64,000 nucleotides of DNA from the NCBI GenBank assembly GCA_028281025.1, contig JANQKR010000012.1, positions 48,531 through 112,530 of the forward strand. Reading direction: 5' to 3'. The position numbers were made by a program, and so were the translations under genes. Origin of the DNA: Croceivirga sp. (lineage in GTDB: Bacteria > Bacteroidota > Bacteroidia > Flavobacteriales > Flavobacteriaceae). Of the stretch, positions 34,288 to 44,380 are shown one piece after another. Numbering within the stretch: position 1 is the first letter of the stretch; the number at the start of each line of letters is the position of its first letter. The notes beneath the pieces are model-generated. The model was not told the origin of the DNA, made no database searches, and saw only the letters and a list, made by a program, of their open reading frames with translations.

Positions 34288-36882
34288 ATGAGAAGGGATT
34301 TAATACAAATTGTATTGGTCTGCACGTTGTTCCAAGCAACTTTCGGCCAAATAAAGATCAATACCAAAAATGGCCATCCGATAGAAATTGGGAGCAGTGG
34401 TTTTAATGTCCGTATTGCCGATAAAGTATGGAATTACACCCACCCTGATTTCAGGAAAGCCGTTCATGAACTGCGACCCGGCTGGTTGCGCTTTTTTTCG
34501 GGGACCATGGGTGATGCTTTTAATTGTGCCACAGGTCAGTATGATCTGGATTATGCCTACATGTTCGATAAATCCAAGCAGTATCTCAGGGGATATGAAT
34601 TCACGGAGATAAAAGGACCCCACCGTATTTTTGACCTTTACCAACTCTTGAAGGAAATCAACGGAAAACTGGTGGTGACCATCAATGCCTTTTCCGAAAC
34701 CCCCAGAATCACCGAGGAACTTGCACGTTTTGTAAAGAACAACAATATGGAGGTCGAAGTTTGGCAGTTCTGCAATGAACCTTATTTCTATGTCCCGCAC
34801 CGCGAACGGTACTGGTGGAACAATGGATACGACTATGCCGCAAAAATGCGACCACATGCAGAAGCCATATTGAAGGTTTTTCCAGATGCGCAATTGGCAT
34901 TGAACTTCACCTGGGACGGTATCTGGGGGTTCATGAAAGAGATAAACCAATATCAAAGCGAGCATGGCGCCTATTGGAATACGTTTTCAAAACACTCCTA
35001 TGCACCACATACGGGCAAGCGCGAATCCCTTGATAAAGCGTACCGAAGGGCCAACACCAAACTATTGGAGGCTACTGGCAAAGAAGCCATGGAAGAAATA
35101 GAAGCATATACTTCCAAAGGTATTCCCATGCTCATCACCGAGTTTGGTATTTGGAACAAGCCTTTGGACGGCATTTATTACAGTATCTACAATATCGAAT
35201 ATACCATGCGCCAGTTGCAACACACAAATACCCGTTGGATCGGTGCGCACGAGGTCAGCAATAAATATATTCCCGAAAAGAATTTCAACCATTTGATAAC
35301 AGAAGCCTATGGGAAAGGTAAAAAACTGGACACCGATTCCATTCCAACGGGAATCCACAGGCTGTTGGAGGGAAAGGCCTATAAAATTTACCATAGTGCG
35401 GTCAACAATTCCGATTTCGTTTATGCATCGGAACTATCGGGCGGTTTAAAGGTAAGTGGCATGCAACAAACGGTGGTTGAGGGCATGTTTGCCCAAGCCT
35501 ATCGGGGTACCAACGGTTATGATTATTTGGTGGTCACCAATCGTAGTTTGGAAGCCGGTGAATTTGATTTGATTTTAGATGGAAAACCTTTAAAAGGAAA
35601 GGTTGAACTTGAATATATCTCAGCAGATGACCTAACGACAAAAAATACGGAAATACGGTCAGAAATCAGCAATGGCGGGAGACTACATATAAGGCCATTG
35701 AGTGTCACCGTGGCCAAATGGCAATCCGATCGAAAAATTTCCTTGTCACCTCCACGAATTTATGATTTGTCAGTTACCGAAAATGGGGTGAACGCGGTTT
35801 GGGGCCATCTGGAAGGTGCCTCCGAATATCAATTGTGGTATGGAACGGCACCGGATTCCTTAACGGTCAAAATTGATGGCATAAAAGGAACTAATTACGA
35901 GGTGACCAACTTAAAATTGGGCAAAACCTACTATTTTCAAACGATTGCCTTGAGCACTTCAGGGGATAGGTCAAAGTCCAAAATCGTTTCCCAGGGATAT
36001 GAACGCCCTTCAATACCATCAATTTTCAAAACCGCAAGACGGGATGATACGGCCACCGTTATGTGGCAAAGCGTCAAAAACGCGGAAGGATATCTCTTAA
36101 AATACATATCGGAAACAGGTAAAGAAAAGATCATAGATACCAAGAATGTTTTTGGGTTTCGAGTGGAAGGTCTTGAAATGAACGTTCCCCATACTTTTTC
36201 GGTGGCGGCCTATAACGGATTGGGACAGGGTGGGTTTTCGGAGTATGTAACCGTAATCCCTAAAGAAAATATCCCCTATTCCCCCAGGGATGTATCCGCT
36301 CGGGAAACTCCCAGGGGAAGTATCATGTTGAACTGGACGCCCAATGAACTAAATCCGCCCGGAACAACATATATTGTGCTTCGCGGTGAAAAATTACACG
36401 ATTTTCAGGTGTTGGCATCAAATGTTAAAGGCACAGGTTTTGAGGATACGTCCATAGAAAAGGACAAGGACTTTTTTTATACGGTAAAAGCCGCTACACA
36501 ACATGGGGAAAGCAATTTCTATCCCAATATTGCCACCCCCATAAAACTGGAGGCCAACTACAAGATTGAAATAACCGAGATCAACAAGGATATCGAAGGT
36601 AACTACATCATAGATGTTACATTTGACAATATCCCTTTGGATGGTTACCATAGCTTTGGAATCATATACAGCAATATCTCCTATTTAACCGTGGAGGAAA
36701 CACGTGTTGAAGGAAATAGCATGGACAAGAACAAAGGCAAATTTCAAGTGACCATTCCAAAGGAGGAGCTCCGACGGAATTCAAAATACGCGATAAAAGC
36801 TTATGTAAATACCAACGGAAAGGACATTTTTGGAACCCAGCCCGATAAGCTTATTGAAATCAAAACCAAAGTTGATCGATGA
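34288..36882 (+). CDS. Clan-A-like glycan hydrolase of unassigned family with FN3 modules
   Basis: 864 residues. The open frame begins at 34249 inside a repeat, but the signal peptide MRRDLIQIVLVCTLFQATFG starts at 34288. The catalytic part (about 25-370) has GWLRFFSGTMGDAFN, VWQFCNEPYFY (Glu164, candidate acid/base) and MLITEFGIW (Glu285, candidate nucleophile). A beta-sandwich (about 380-490) and fibronectin III-like modules (about 495-760) follow, then a terminal beta domain of unknown type. Both active-site blocks and the linking segments match the giant hydrolase at 10426-15459, with nearly the same Glu spacing (121 versus 119). No type IX tail is seen, so it is probably periplasmic. Likely cleaves the galactan backbone; exact specificity unknown. 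Confidence 0.78.
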   Translation: MRRDLIQIVLVCTLFQATFGQIKINTKNGHPIEIGSSGFNVRIADKVWNYTHPDFRKAVHELRPGWLRFFSGTMGDAFNCATGQYDLDYAYMFDKSKQYLRGYEFTEIKGPHRIFDLYQLLKEINGKLVVTINAFSETPRITEELARFVKNNNMEVEVWQFCNEPYFYVPHRERYWWNNGYDYAAKMRPHAEAILKVFPDAQLALNFTWDGIWGFMKEINQYQSEHGAYWNTFSKHSYAPHTGKRESLDKAYRRANTKLLEATGKEAMEEIEAYTSKGIPMLITEFGIWNKPLDGIYYSIYNIEYTMRQLQHTNTRWIGAHEVSNKYIPEKNFNHLITEAYGKGKKLDTDSIPTGIHRLLEGKAYKIYHSAVNNSDFVYASELSGGLKVSGMQQTVVEGMFAQAYRGTNGYDYLVVTNRSLEAGEFDLILDGKPLKGKVELEYISADDLTTKNTEIRSEISNGGRLHIRPLSVTVAKWQSDRKISLSPPRIYDLSVTENGVNAVWGHLEGASEYQLWYGTAPDSLTVKIDGIKGTNYEVTNLKLGKTYYFQTIALSTSGDRSKSKIVSQGYERPSIPSIFKTARRDDTATVMWQSVKNAEGYLLKYISETGKEKIIDTKNVFGFRVEGLEMNVPHTFSVAAYNGLGQGGFSEYVTVIPKENIPYSPRDVSARETPRGSIMLNWTPNELNPPGTTYIVLRGEKLHDFQVLASNVKGTGFEDTSIEKDKDFFYTVKAATQHGESNFYPNIATPIKLEANYKIEITEINKDIEGNYIIDVTFDNIPLDGYHSFGIIYSNISYLTVEETRVEGNSMDKNKGKFQVTIPKEELRRNSKYAIKAYVNTNGKDIFGTQPDKLIEIKTKVDR

Positions 36883-36906
36883 ATACAAAATGTAAAACCG
36901 GATGAC

Positions 36907-38328
36907 ATGAAGAATCCAATGATTTTTTGGTGTGCGATATGTTTTTTTGGAGTTTCATCTTGTAAAGAATCCCCAATCGAAAAATCCGAAGGGCAGAAAC
37001 CAAATGTTGTTTTCATATTCATCGATGATCTGGGTTATGGGGACTTAAGCTGCTATGGCAATGATAAAATCGTTACTCCAAATTTTGATGCCCTCGCCAA
37101 AAATGGTATAAAGTTCACCCAGTTTTATAGCAACGCGCCCGTTTGTTCACCATCGCGAGTGGCATTTATCACTGGTCAGTATCCTTTCAGAAGGCGAATC
37201 CATGGGGTTGTTGGTAGTACAAAAAACAATAAAGCAAGAAGGCAGGCCAATTTTTTGGATACCATAGGACCCTTGTTGCCAAAAATGTTGAAAAATAATG
37301 GATATGCAACGGCACATTTTGGGAAATGGCATATGGGCGGAGGGCGAGATATTGGCAATGTCCCCTACCCTACGGATTATGGCTATGACCAGAGCCTTGT
37401 TGGTTTTGAAGGCATAGGTGACCGAATACTTGATTTAGAGGACCATGCCCTGAGCAATAGGAGTGCCAAATTGGGAAAGGGCAGGATTGCCAGGATACCC
37501 AAAAGGGATATTACACGAATTTATGTTGATAGCGCACTTTCGTTCATAAAACGAAACAAGGATCGACCCTTCTATGTCAATATATTTCCCGGTGACGTCC
37601 ATGACCCTTTTAAACCAACGGAATCTGAAATTGAAGGGTTTAGGCCTATCGCGAGGGATGAGGAAGAAGCCAAATTTTTTGCCGTTCTCAAAGAAACCGA
37701 TAAGCAGGTGGGCAGGTTTGTTCAGGGCCTGGAGTCCATGGGGCTGATTGATGATACCATTATTATCATGTCAAGCGATAATGGGCCTACCGATTGGCCG
37801 CGATATTATAAACACAACGGACAACCCCCATCAAGTCAAGGAAATTTACGGGGTAGAAAATGGAGCCTATATGAAGGAGGGATTCGGGTACCCTTACTAG
37901 TACAGTGGAAAGGGAACATCCCTGAAAATTCCGTGGACAGTACCACGGTTGGAGCTGTAATGGACTTGTTTCCCACGATACTGAACCTTACCGATTCCAA
38001 TTTCAAAGAGGTTGCACCCAATCTTGATGGCATTCCATTGGATGGAGCAATTTATGGGACATCACAATCAAGAAAAGAACCCATATTCTGGTACTTCCCC
38101 AACCAGCCTGTTCCTGGCAATCCTGAATTTATGACTCCCAAATTGGCCATGCGCTATGCAGATTGGAAGTTTTTGGTCAATGAGGACGGGACCGGAGCAG
38201 AACTGTACAATTTAAGACACGATCCAAAAGAAAGTAGTAACATAGCACAAGACCACATGGAACGTGTCGAAATTTTTACCAAGGAAATCTTGGATTGGTA
38301 TGGGCAGACTGTGGTATTCGTAAATTAA
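36907..38328 (+). CDS. S1 sulfatase lipoprotein
   Basis: 473 residues with a lipobox at Cys19 (FFGVSSCKES). Metal site VVFIFIDDLGYGDLSCYGN, formylglycine motif NAPVCSPSRVAFITG (Cys80), FGKWHMGGGR and IIMSSDNGPTDW are all intact. The segment after the active site (YPFRRRIHGVVGS) differs from that of the neighbouring sulfatases, so it probably belongs to another S1 subfamily and attacks another sulfate position. It starts 24 bases after the hydrolase stop and is followed 13 bases later by a GH2 gene: a tight operon. Confidence 0.9.
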   Translation: MKNPMIFWCAICFFGVSSCKESPIEKSEGQKPNVVFIFIDDLGYGDLSCYGNDKIVTPNFDALAKNGIKFTQFYSNAPVCSPSRVAFITGQYPFRRRIHGVVGSTKNNKARRQANFLDTIGPLLPKMLKNNGYATAHFGKWHMGGGRDIGNVPYPTDYGYDQSLVGFEGIGDRILDLEDHALSNRSAKLGKGRIARIPKRDITRIYVDSALSFIKRNKDRPFYVNIFPGDVHDPFKPTESEIEGFRPIARDEEEAKFFAVLKETDKQVGRFVQGLESMGLIDDTIIIMSSDNGPTDWPRYYKHNGQPPSSQGNLRGRKWSLYEGGIRVPLLVQWKGNIPENSVDSTTVGAVMDLFPTILNLTDSNFKEVAPNLDGIPLDGAIYGTSQSRKEPIFWYFPNQPVPGNPEFMTPKLAMRYADWKFLVNEDGTGAELYNLRHDPKESSNIAQDHMERVEIFTKEILDWYGQTVVFVN

Positions 38329-38341
38329 AAACCATTAGAAA

Positions 38342-40183
38342 ATGAAGGAAAATTTAGTTTTTACAATATTGGGCCTTTTTATGACCGCGATGGTAGGTCA
38401 GGTAACGCCACATAAAACCGTCCTTGTGACGCCATGGGCAAAAAAAATTGACAAAAATTCGGTTTGGAATGAATACCCCAGGCCACAATTGGAACGTGGA
38501 GACTGGCAAAATTTGAATGGCCCATGGGATTTTCACCTTGGCGAACGAACCGAGGCAAGACCTCAAACTTTTTCAAGAACGATTTTGGTACCCTTTGCGG
38601 TGGAATCAAAACTATCCGGTATTCAAGAAACCGTACTCCCTCAACATCGCCTTTGGTACAACAAGGATTTTGAGCTGAAGGACAGCTTTGCTGAAAAAGA
38701 TATTATCCTTCATTTTGAAGCTGTTGATTATGAAGCAATGGTGTGGGTCAACAATGTTATTGTGGGAAGCCACAAAGGCGGATATGATAGGTTTTCATTT
38801 GATATCACGCCGTATTTGAAGAAAGGGAAGAATACCATTACGGTCGCCGTTGATGACCCAAGTAATTTCGGTTCACAAGCCAGGGGAAAACAACAGTTGC
38901 CCTCGCAGGGGATTTGGTATACCCCCGTTAGTGGGATTTGGCAAACGGTTTGGTTGGAAGGGGTCTCCACAAAAGCTTGGATCAAGGAGGTTAAGATAAC
39001 TCCTGATATCGACAAAGGAACCGTTTCCATAGTGCCCATGCTGAACAAACCCTCCCCTGAAAAATTCAGGGTCAGAATCAAAGCTTCTTCTGAGGACAAG
39101 TTGGTTGCCAATACAGAAATTGCTGCCGAAGAACAGGCAACCCTTTCCATTGAAGACGCCAAGCTTTGGGCTCCCGACTCTCCTTTTCTTTATGATCTTG
39201 ATTTGGTTTTGATCGATGAAAAAGGCCAAGTTTTGGATGAGATCAAAAGCTATTTTGGAATGCGAAAAATCAGTTTAGGCGACCATAAAGGAGGTAAATA
39301 CCTGTTTTTGAACAATCAACCACTTTTCCAATACGGAACCCTAGATCAAGGCTGGTGGCCTGATGGATTGCACACGCCGCCCAGCGATGAAGCTATGCGA
39401 TGGGATATTGAAATGACAAAAAAAATGGGGTTCAATACCATTCGCAAACACATAAAAGTAGAACCGGACCGCTGGTATTACCATTGCGATCGATTGGGGA
39501 TGTTGGTTTGGCAAGATATGCCGTCGGGTATGATGGTAGTACCAAATCCTGAACCGGAAAAACGACCCATTCATTTACAACACGCAAAAAAAGGCGCTCC
39601 CGATCTGCACCTGACCATCGAAACCAAAATGCAGTACGAGTATGAGATGAAACAGATGATTCATGAACATTACAATTACCCTAGCATTGTAATGTGGGTT
39701 CCCTTCAACGAAGGTTGGGGGCAGTACGATACCTGTAGGATTGCGGATATGGTCAAAGCCCTGGATGGCTCTCGTTTAGTTAACGCTGTTAGCGGTTGGT
39801 CACTGCGGCCCTGTGGGGAAATATATGACATCCATAGCTATCAAAAGGAAGTGAGGATTCCTTCCATTTCAAAGGATATGGCATCGGTCATTGGGGAGTA
39901 CGGGGGCATCGGTTTTCCCGTAGATGGACATCTGTGGAAGCCCGGATTTAAAAATTGGGGGTATCAGACCTATGATTCCAAAGCGAAGCTACTCGAAAAT
40001 TACAGGTTGAAATTCGACCAAATCGTGAAAATGAAGGAAGAAAATGGACTCTCAGCAGCCATTTACACCCAGACCACGGATGTTGAGGGTGAGGTAAACG
40101 GATTGATTACCTACGATAGGAAGGTGGTCAAAATACCTGTGGAAACCCTGGCAAAAATGCATGAAGTACTCTATAAAAAATAA
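38342..40183 (+). CDS. GH2 family glycosidase (short beta-galactosidase/beta-glucuronidase type), secreted
   Basis: 613 residues, signal peptide of about 19. A jelly-roll sugar-binding domain (about 30-215; YPRPQLERGDWQNLNGPWDF, ITPYLKKGKNTITVAV), an Ig-like domain (about 215-310) and a TIM barrel (about 310-610). The acid/base is Glu457 (WVPFNEGWGQ) and the nucleophile Glu519 (VIGEYGG). It lacks the extra C-terminal domains of LacZ. In this PUL beta-galactosidase activity is most likely, but beta-glucuronidase or beta-mannosidase cannot be excluded. It lies in the tight susCD operon between two sulfatases, the second starting 12 bases after its stop. Confidence 0.87.
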   Translation: MKENLVFTILGLFMTAMVGQVTPHKTVLVTPWAKKIDKNSVWNEYPRPQLERGDWQNLNGPWDFHLGERTEARPQTFSRTILVPFAVESKLSGIQETVLPQHRLWYNKDFELKDSFAEKDIILHFEAVDYEAMVWVNNVIVGSHKGGYDRFSFDITPYLKKGKNTITVAVDDPSNFGSQARGKQQLPSQGIWYTPVSGIWQTVWLEGVSTKAWIKEVKITPDIDKGTVSIVPMLNKPSPEKFRVRIKASSEDKLVANTEIAAEEQATLSIEDAKLWAPDSPFLYDLDLVLIDEKGQVLDEIKSYFGMRKISLGDHKGGKYLFLNNQPLFQYGTLDQGWWPDGLHTPPSDEAMRWDIEMTKKMGFNTIRKHIKVEPDRWYYHCDRLGMLVWQDMPSGMMVVPNPEPEKRPIHLQHAKKGAPDLHLTIETKMQYEYEMKQMIHEHYNYPSIVMWVPFNEGWGQYDTCRIADMVKALDGSRLVNAVSGWSLRPCGEIYDIHSYQKEVRIPSISKDMASVIGEYGGIGFPVDGHLWKPGFKNWGYQTYDSKAKLLENYRLKFDQIVKMKEENGLSAAIYTQTTDVEGEVNGLITYDRKVVKIPVETLAKMHEVLYKK

Positions 40184-40195
40184 TAGGGGCGCAAG

Positions 40196-41692
40196 ATGAA
40201 AAATACAGCGTTCATAGTGCTACTTGCACTTTTTTGTTCCCATAGCAACGGTCAATCGGAAGTTAAAAAAGAATACCCCAATATTTTGATGATTTTGGTG
40301 GATGACCTTAAACCTGCTTTGGGCAGTTATGGCGATACCACTGTGCTAAGCCCAAATATCGATAAATTGGCCGCAAGCGGTCTCCAATTTGAACGTGCCT
40401 ATGTGAACCAAGCTGTTTGTGGGCCTTCCCGATACAATTTGATGTTGGGCATGCGCTCCACAAGTTCAGGAATCTATGGTTTTGGCAGAAATTTTAGGGA
40501 GACCATTCCTAAAGCGGTCACCTTGCCCCAATACTTTAAGCAAAATGGCTATCATGTAGAATCAATGGGCAAAGTGTATCATGTGGGTCATGGGCAAAGT
40601 GATGACGGGCTATCCTGGAGCGTGCCTTCCCTAAAGGACAAGGTCATTGAATACATCTTGCCCGAAAGTAAAGAAGGGCCCTTGACACGTGAGGAAGCCT
40701 TTTTTGAGAATACGAGAAAACACCTGAAAGACATTCCAAAAAATAAGGATTTGCCCCGGGGAGCGGCTTGGGAAATGCCCGATGTACTCGACGATGCTTA
40801 TGCCGATGGGCGTGTGGCACGCCATGCCATCGACCGTCTGCGTAAATTGGGAAAAGGAAAAAAGCCATTTTTTATGGCCGTAGGTTTCGCAAGGCCACAC
40901 CTTCCATTTTCGGTGCCCAAAAAGTATTGGGATATGTACGATCCAGCCAAATTGCCCATGCCCGAATTTGAAGATTTTCCAAAGGATGCCCCACAGATTG
41001 CACAAAAGCGGGGCGGTGAAATCACCCAGTTTTTTCCCGTACCGGAAGACAAAGGTGTGGCCTATTCCGAAGAACTTAAAAGAACCCTTATTCATGGGTA
41101 CTATGCCAGTATTAGTTATATGGATGCGCAGTTGGGCAAAGTCATGGATGAATTAAAGCGACTGGAACTTGACAAAAGAACCATAGTATTGCTTTGGGGT
41201 GACCATGGTTGGCATTTGGGTGACCATGGTATTTGGACGAAGCATACAAATTACGAGCAACCGACGCGGATTCCATTTTTAGTTCGGGTCCCTGGGGTTA
41301 CAAGGGAAAAGGCAAGTACCGAACAGTTTATGGAAACCGTGGATATTTATCCTACTTTGGTGGATTTGGCAGGTTTGGCGCAACCTGTTGGCATTCAAAA
41401 ATTGGATGGAATCAGTCTTAGGCCGATTTTGGAAAATCCTGCAAAAGTCATTAAAAATCATGCCTATCATGCCTACAAAAAACGGAGCTACATTGGTGAG
41501 GCCATTCGTAACGAGCGATACCGTATGGTACGATGGACCAATTCAAAGGATTTGGATGACGTGGTATACGAACTGTATGATTATGATGAAGACCCTCTAG
41601 AAACCAAAAACATCGCCAAGCAGCATAAAAAAATCGTAAAGGCAATGGAGGATATTTTAAACCAATATCCAAGGGCAAAAGAATTGAGGTGA
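40196..41692 (+). CDS. S1 sulfatase, iduronate-2-sulfatase-like (S1_7 type), exported
   Basis: 498 residues with a signal peptide ending near SNGQ (residue 20). Formylglycine motif QAVCGPSRYNLMLGMR (Cys75), metal site ILMILVDDLKPALGSYGD, and the IDS-type blocks FFMAVGFARPHLPFSVP and LWGDHGWHLGDHGIWTKHTNYEQ. These mark the iduronate-sulfatase-like branch, whose members in marine Bacteroidota also act on sulfated galactans. It is the last gene of the tight run from susC; a 213-base gap without a strong terminator precedes the mutarotase. Confidence 0.9.
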   Translation: MKNTAFIVLLALFCSHSNGQSEVKKEYPNILMILVDDLKPALGSYGDTTVLSPNIDKLAASGLQFERAYVNQAVCGPSRYNLMLGMRSTSSGIYGFGRNFRETIPKAVTLPQYFKQNGYHVESMGKVYHVGHGQSDDGLSWSVPSLKDKVIEYILPESKEGPLTREEAFFENTRKHLKDIPKNKDLPRGAAWEMPDVLDDAYADGRVARHAIDRLRKLGKGKKPFFMAVGFARPHLPFSVPKKYWDMYDPAKLPMPEFEDFPKDAPQIAQKRGGEITQFFPVPEDKGVAYSEELKRTLIHGYYASISYMDAQLGKVMDELKRLELDKRTIVLLWGDHGWHLGDHGIWTKHTNYEQPTRIPFLVRVPGVTREKASTEQFMETVDIYPTLVDLAGLAQPVGIQKLDGISLRPILENPAKVIKNHAYHAYKKRSYIGEAIRNERYRMVRWTNSKDLDDVVYELYDYDEDPLETKNIAKQHKKIVKAMEDILNQYPRAKELR

Positions 41693-41905
41693 TAAAAATG
41701 GGAACCTTACTCATAATTGATCCATGGGTCGTTTTTTCAACCCTACTGCTTCCTTAGTAAAGGGAGTTGTTGTGGATTGTGATCCCGATGACGGCCATCG
41801 TTTAAATTACAACATATGCTACCACATTTTGCATCATCTTAAATTGTTTATAAATCGAAATAACGGTTAGCTTTACAATACGCCATCCATAATGCGATAC
41901 ACATC

Positions 41906-43087
41906 ATGTCAAAGTCCCATATACTTATCGTTTTGCTGCCAGTTTTATTTGGAATCAGTGGCTGCAAGGACAAAATCAAAAAAGGAAACAATTCTCATAT
42001 GGCAGATTCTGGGCGAATTACGTTTTCAGAAATAAAAGCATCAAATTTTGAAACTGAAATCGAAGGAAAAAAAGTAGGGCTATATACTTTGAAAAACAAA
42101 AATGGTATTGAGGCAACATTTACAAATTATGGCCAACGCTTAATTTCATTGTACGTGCCCGACAAGAACGGGAACTTTGATGATATCGTACTTGGGTTCC
42201 CATCATTGCACCAATACAGAACGGCCAGGGAAAAATACTTTGGGGCTACCATAGGAAGATATGGCAATCGAATAGCACAAGGCAAATTTTCGATCGATAC
42301 CGTGATGTATACACTGGCAACCAATAACGGTAGCAACCACCTACATGGCGGAAACAAAGGCTTTGAAAGTGTAGTTTGGGATGGTCAACAAAAATCGGAC
42401 AATGAAATTGAATTTTATCGAACCTCACCCCATATGGAAGAGGGATATCCGGGCAATCTCTCCGTAAAAGTAACCTATAGGTTGACCGATGGGAATGAGT
42501 TGATCATCAACTATAAGGCCCATACGGACAAAAAAACGGTCCTGAACCTTACCCATCACTCATTTTTTAATCTAAAAGGGCATGGAAATGGCACCATAAA
42601 CGGTCATATGTTACAAATTAATGCAGACCGCTTTACACCGGTAGACAAAGATTTGATTCCTACCGGAGAGCTTAGGAAGGTAGAAAATACACCTTTTGAT
42701 TTTCGAACGCCAAAACCTATAGGCCAAGATTTGAATTCAGAAAACCAACAATTGAAGTATGGTCTGGGCTATGACCACAACTTTGTATTGAACACTGGCC
42801 CCAAAAACAGCGATGGCCTTTCACTGGCAGCTAAAGTGGTAGAACCGGAAACCGGGCGTACCATGGAAGTATGGACCAATGAACCGGGACTTCAGTTCTA
42901 CGGAGGTAATTTTTTGAAAGGCGAAGAAGGCAAATTGGGCAAAACCTATGATTTTAGGGGAGCTTTTTGTTTGGAAACCCAGCATTTTCCAAATTCACCG
43001 AACCAGGAAAATTTTCCCAGTACAGCGTTGAATGCCGGGGAGACGTATACCTCTACCTGTGTGTATAAATTCTCTTTGACCAAATAG
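41906..43087 (+). CDS. galM: Exported aldose 1-epimerase (galactose mutarotase) lipoprotein
   Basis: 393 residues. The core (about 45-390) is a typical galactose mutarotase: NYGQRLISLYVPDKNG, GRYGNRIAQGKF, NGSNHLHGG (substrate-binding His), VLNLTHHSFFNLKG (catalytic His) and CLETQHFPNSPNQ (catalytic Glu). It interconverts beta- and alpha-D-galactose. A lipobox at about Cys20 (FGISGCKDK) puts it in the periplasm, where it can act on galactose freed by the GH2 enzymes before uptake by the symporter. The GH43-like gene starts two bases after its stop. Confidence 0.92.
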   Translation: MSKSHILIVLLPVLFGISGCKDKIKKGNNSHMADSGRITFSEIKASNFETEIEGKKVGLYTLKNKNGIEATFTNYGQRLISLYVPDKNGNFDDIVLGFPSLHQYRTAREKYFGATIGRYGNRIAQGKFSIDTVMYTLATNNGSNHLHGGNKGFESVVWDGQQKSDNEIEFYRTSPHMEEGYPGNLSVKVTYRLTDGNELIINYKAHTDKKTVLNLTHHSFFNLKGHGNGTINGHMLQINADRFTPVDKDLIPTGELRKVENTPFDFRTPKPIGQDLNSENQQLKYGLGYDHNFVLNTGPKNSDGLSLAAKVVEPETGRTMEVWTNEPGLQFYGGNFLKGEEGKLGKTYDFRGAFCLETQHFPNSPNQENFPSTALNAGETYTSTCVYKFSLTK

Positions 43088-43089
43088 GT

Positions 43090-44250
43090 ATGCCACTTTC
43101 AAGAATCGTCCTTCCCCTTCTTTTTTGTGCGTTTTTTTCCTGTAAAGAGAAAACCACTGCAGAAAGCGATCTCATGAAATCCCTTGGTGAAAATTCCAAA
43201 ATGGATGCTTTCAAAAACCACGATAAGGCGATTTACCTAAAAGAAGGATGGATTCGTGACCCTTATATCCATTTGGCTGATGATGGTTACTATTACCTTA
43301 CGGGGACCACACCAAAGAAGGATGACCCAAGGGAGGAAACGGAGCCCTATAATACAGGGCTTGACGCCCACAATCAAGAATTATATGGAACACCCAGTAT
43401 TGTGGGGCCGGATATCAATGTATGGCGAAGTAAGGATCTGTTGGACTGGGAGTATGTTGGCGCACCATTTTCTTTGGACAAGGGCTATTGGGCAGGGAGG
43501 TTCCCAGAAAAATTTGATGGCCCAAGAACCGATTGGCGGCTTTGGGCTCCTGAATTATATAAGATCGATGGAAAATGGGTTTTTGTCCATACTTCACCGG
43601 CACCGGTTAAAAATGGCGCCAATTTGGCCATTACCACGGGGGTGGAGTGGAATGGCGATTTTATATTCCCAATGGAAACGGACATGCATTCAAAACACGA
43701 TCCATCACTTTTTCTTGATGATAATGGTGTTTGGTACTTACTGTGGGGAAATACCAAAATTGCTCCTATCAAACCCGGTTTCAAGGGCCTTGCCTCAGCA
43801 CCTGTACGAATTGACCCCAAAGATCGGGTGATAGGTCATGAAGGCGCAACTTTACGTAAGATTGGAAATAAATATGTACACTTTGGTACTGCCTGGTCAA
43901 CCGATAAGATGCGAAAAGGTTCCTATAATCTGTATTACTGTATTTCCAATACCATTTTGGGACCCTATGGCCCCCGACGTTTTGTGGGAAGGTTTCTGGG
44001 TCACGGTACGCCGTTTCAGGATAAGGAAGGTAGATGGTGGTGTACTGCATTTTATAATGGGGATGTGCCACCGGTTTCGGACGATGGAATTCAGACCAGG
44101 GACCTTTCCGGAACAGCCCAAACCATAAACAAACAAGGTACGACCATTGTTCCGTTAGAGGTTACCATTAAAAATGATGGTGATGTGTACATTAGGGCAA
44201 AAGACCCAAACTATGCCAATCCCGGGCCAGACGAAGCCCAGGATTTTTAA
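43090..44250 (+). CDS. Five-bladed beta-propeller glycoside hydrolase lipoprotein (GH43-like)
   Basis: 386 residues with a lipobox at Cys18 (AFFSCKEK). The clan GH-F catalytic triad can be proposed: Asp57 in WIRDPYIHLADDGYYYLTG (base), an Asp near 203 in KHDPSLFLDDNGVWYLLWG (pKa modulator) and a Glu near 252 in GHEGATLRKIGNKYVHFG (acid). Blade motifs such as DWRLWAPELYKIDGKWVF agree. Typical GH43 enzymes cleave arabinose, xylose or galactose residues. In a galactan locus an exo-galactosidase or removal of a side sugar is possible. Probably co-transcribed with galM; a hairpin with a T-tract follows directly after its stop. Confidence 0.8.
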   Translation: MPLSRIVLPLLFCAFFSCKEKTTAESDLMKSLGENSKMDAFKNHDKAIYLKEGWIRDPYIHLADDGYYYLTGTTPKKDDPREETEPYNTGLDAHNQELYGTPSIVGPDINVWRSKDLLDWEYVGAPFSLDKGYWAGRFPEKFDGPRTDWRLWAPELYKIDGKWVFVHTSPAPVKNGANLAITTGVEWNGDFIFPMETDMHSKHDPSLFLDDNGVWYLLWGNTKIAPIKPGFKGLASAPVRIDPKDRVIGHEGATLRKIGNKYVHFGTAWSTDKMRKGSYNLYYCISNTILGPYGPRRFVGRFLGHGTPFQDKEGRWWCTAFYNGDVPPVSDDGIQTRDLSGTAQTINKQGTTIVPLEVTIKNDGDVYIRAKDPNYANPGPDEAQDF

Positions 44251-44295
44251 GGGGACTTCATCCTGTGCCATTTGCAACAAGTTTGTCCCCTTTTT
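44249..44295 (+). terminator. Terminator after the GH43-like gene
   Basis: Perfect 8-base inverted repeat (AAGGGGAC at 44249-44256, GTCCCCTT at 44285-44292) with a 28-base loop, followed by more T residues. It overlaps the stop codon and separates the galM transcript from galK. Confidence 0.55.
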
Positions 44296-44336
44296 GAACA
44301 GATCAACACTTTTTAAAGTCAACGGCACCAGTACCT

Positions 44337-44368
44337 TTGATAAGTATTATACTTATGCAGTAATTTTA
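44337..44368 (+). promoter_or_regulatory. galK promoter with a palindromic operator in the spacer
   Basis: A TTG (44337-44339) and TAATTTTA (44361-44368) lie 21 bases apart, close to the Bacteroidota promoter pattern TTG...TAnnTTTG. The spacer holds a perfect 17-base palindrome (ATAAGTAT-T-ATACTTAT, 44340-44356). A repressor bound there would block the promoter. The galK start codon is only 13 bases after the second box. Confidence 0.5.
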
Positions 44369-44380
44369 TTTTTATAATTT

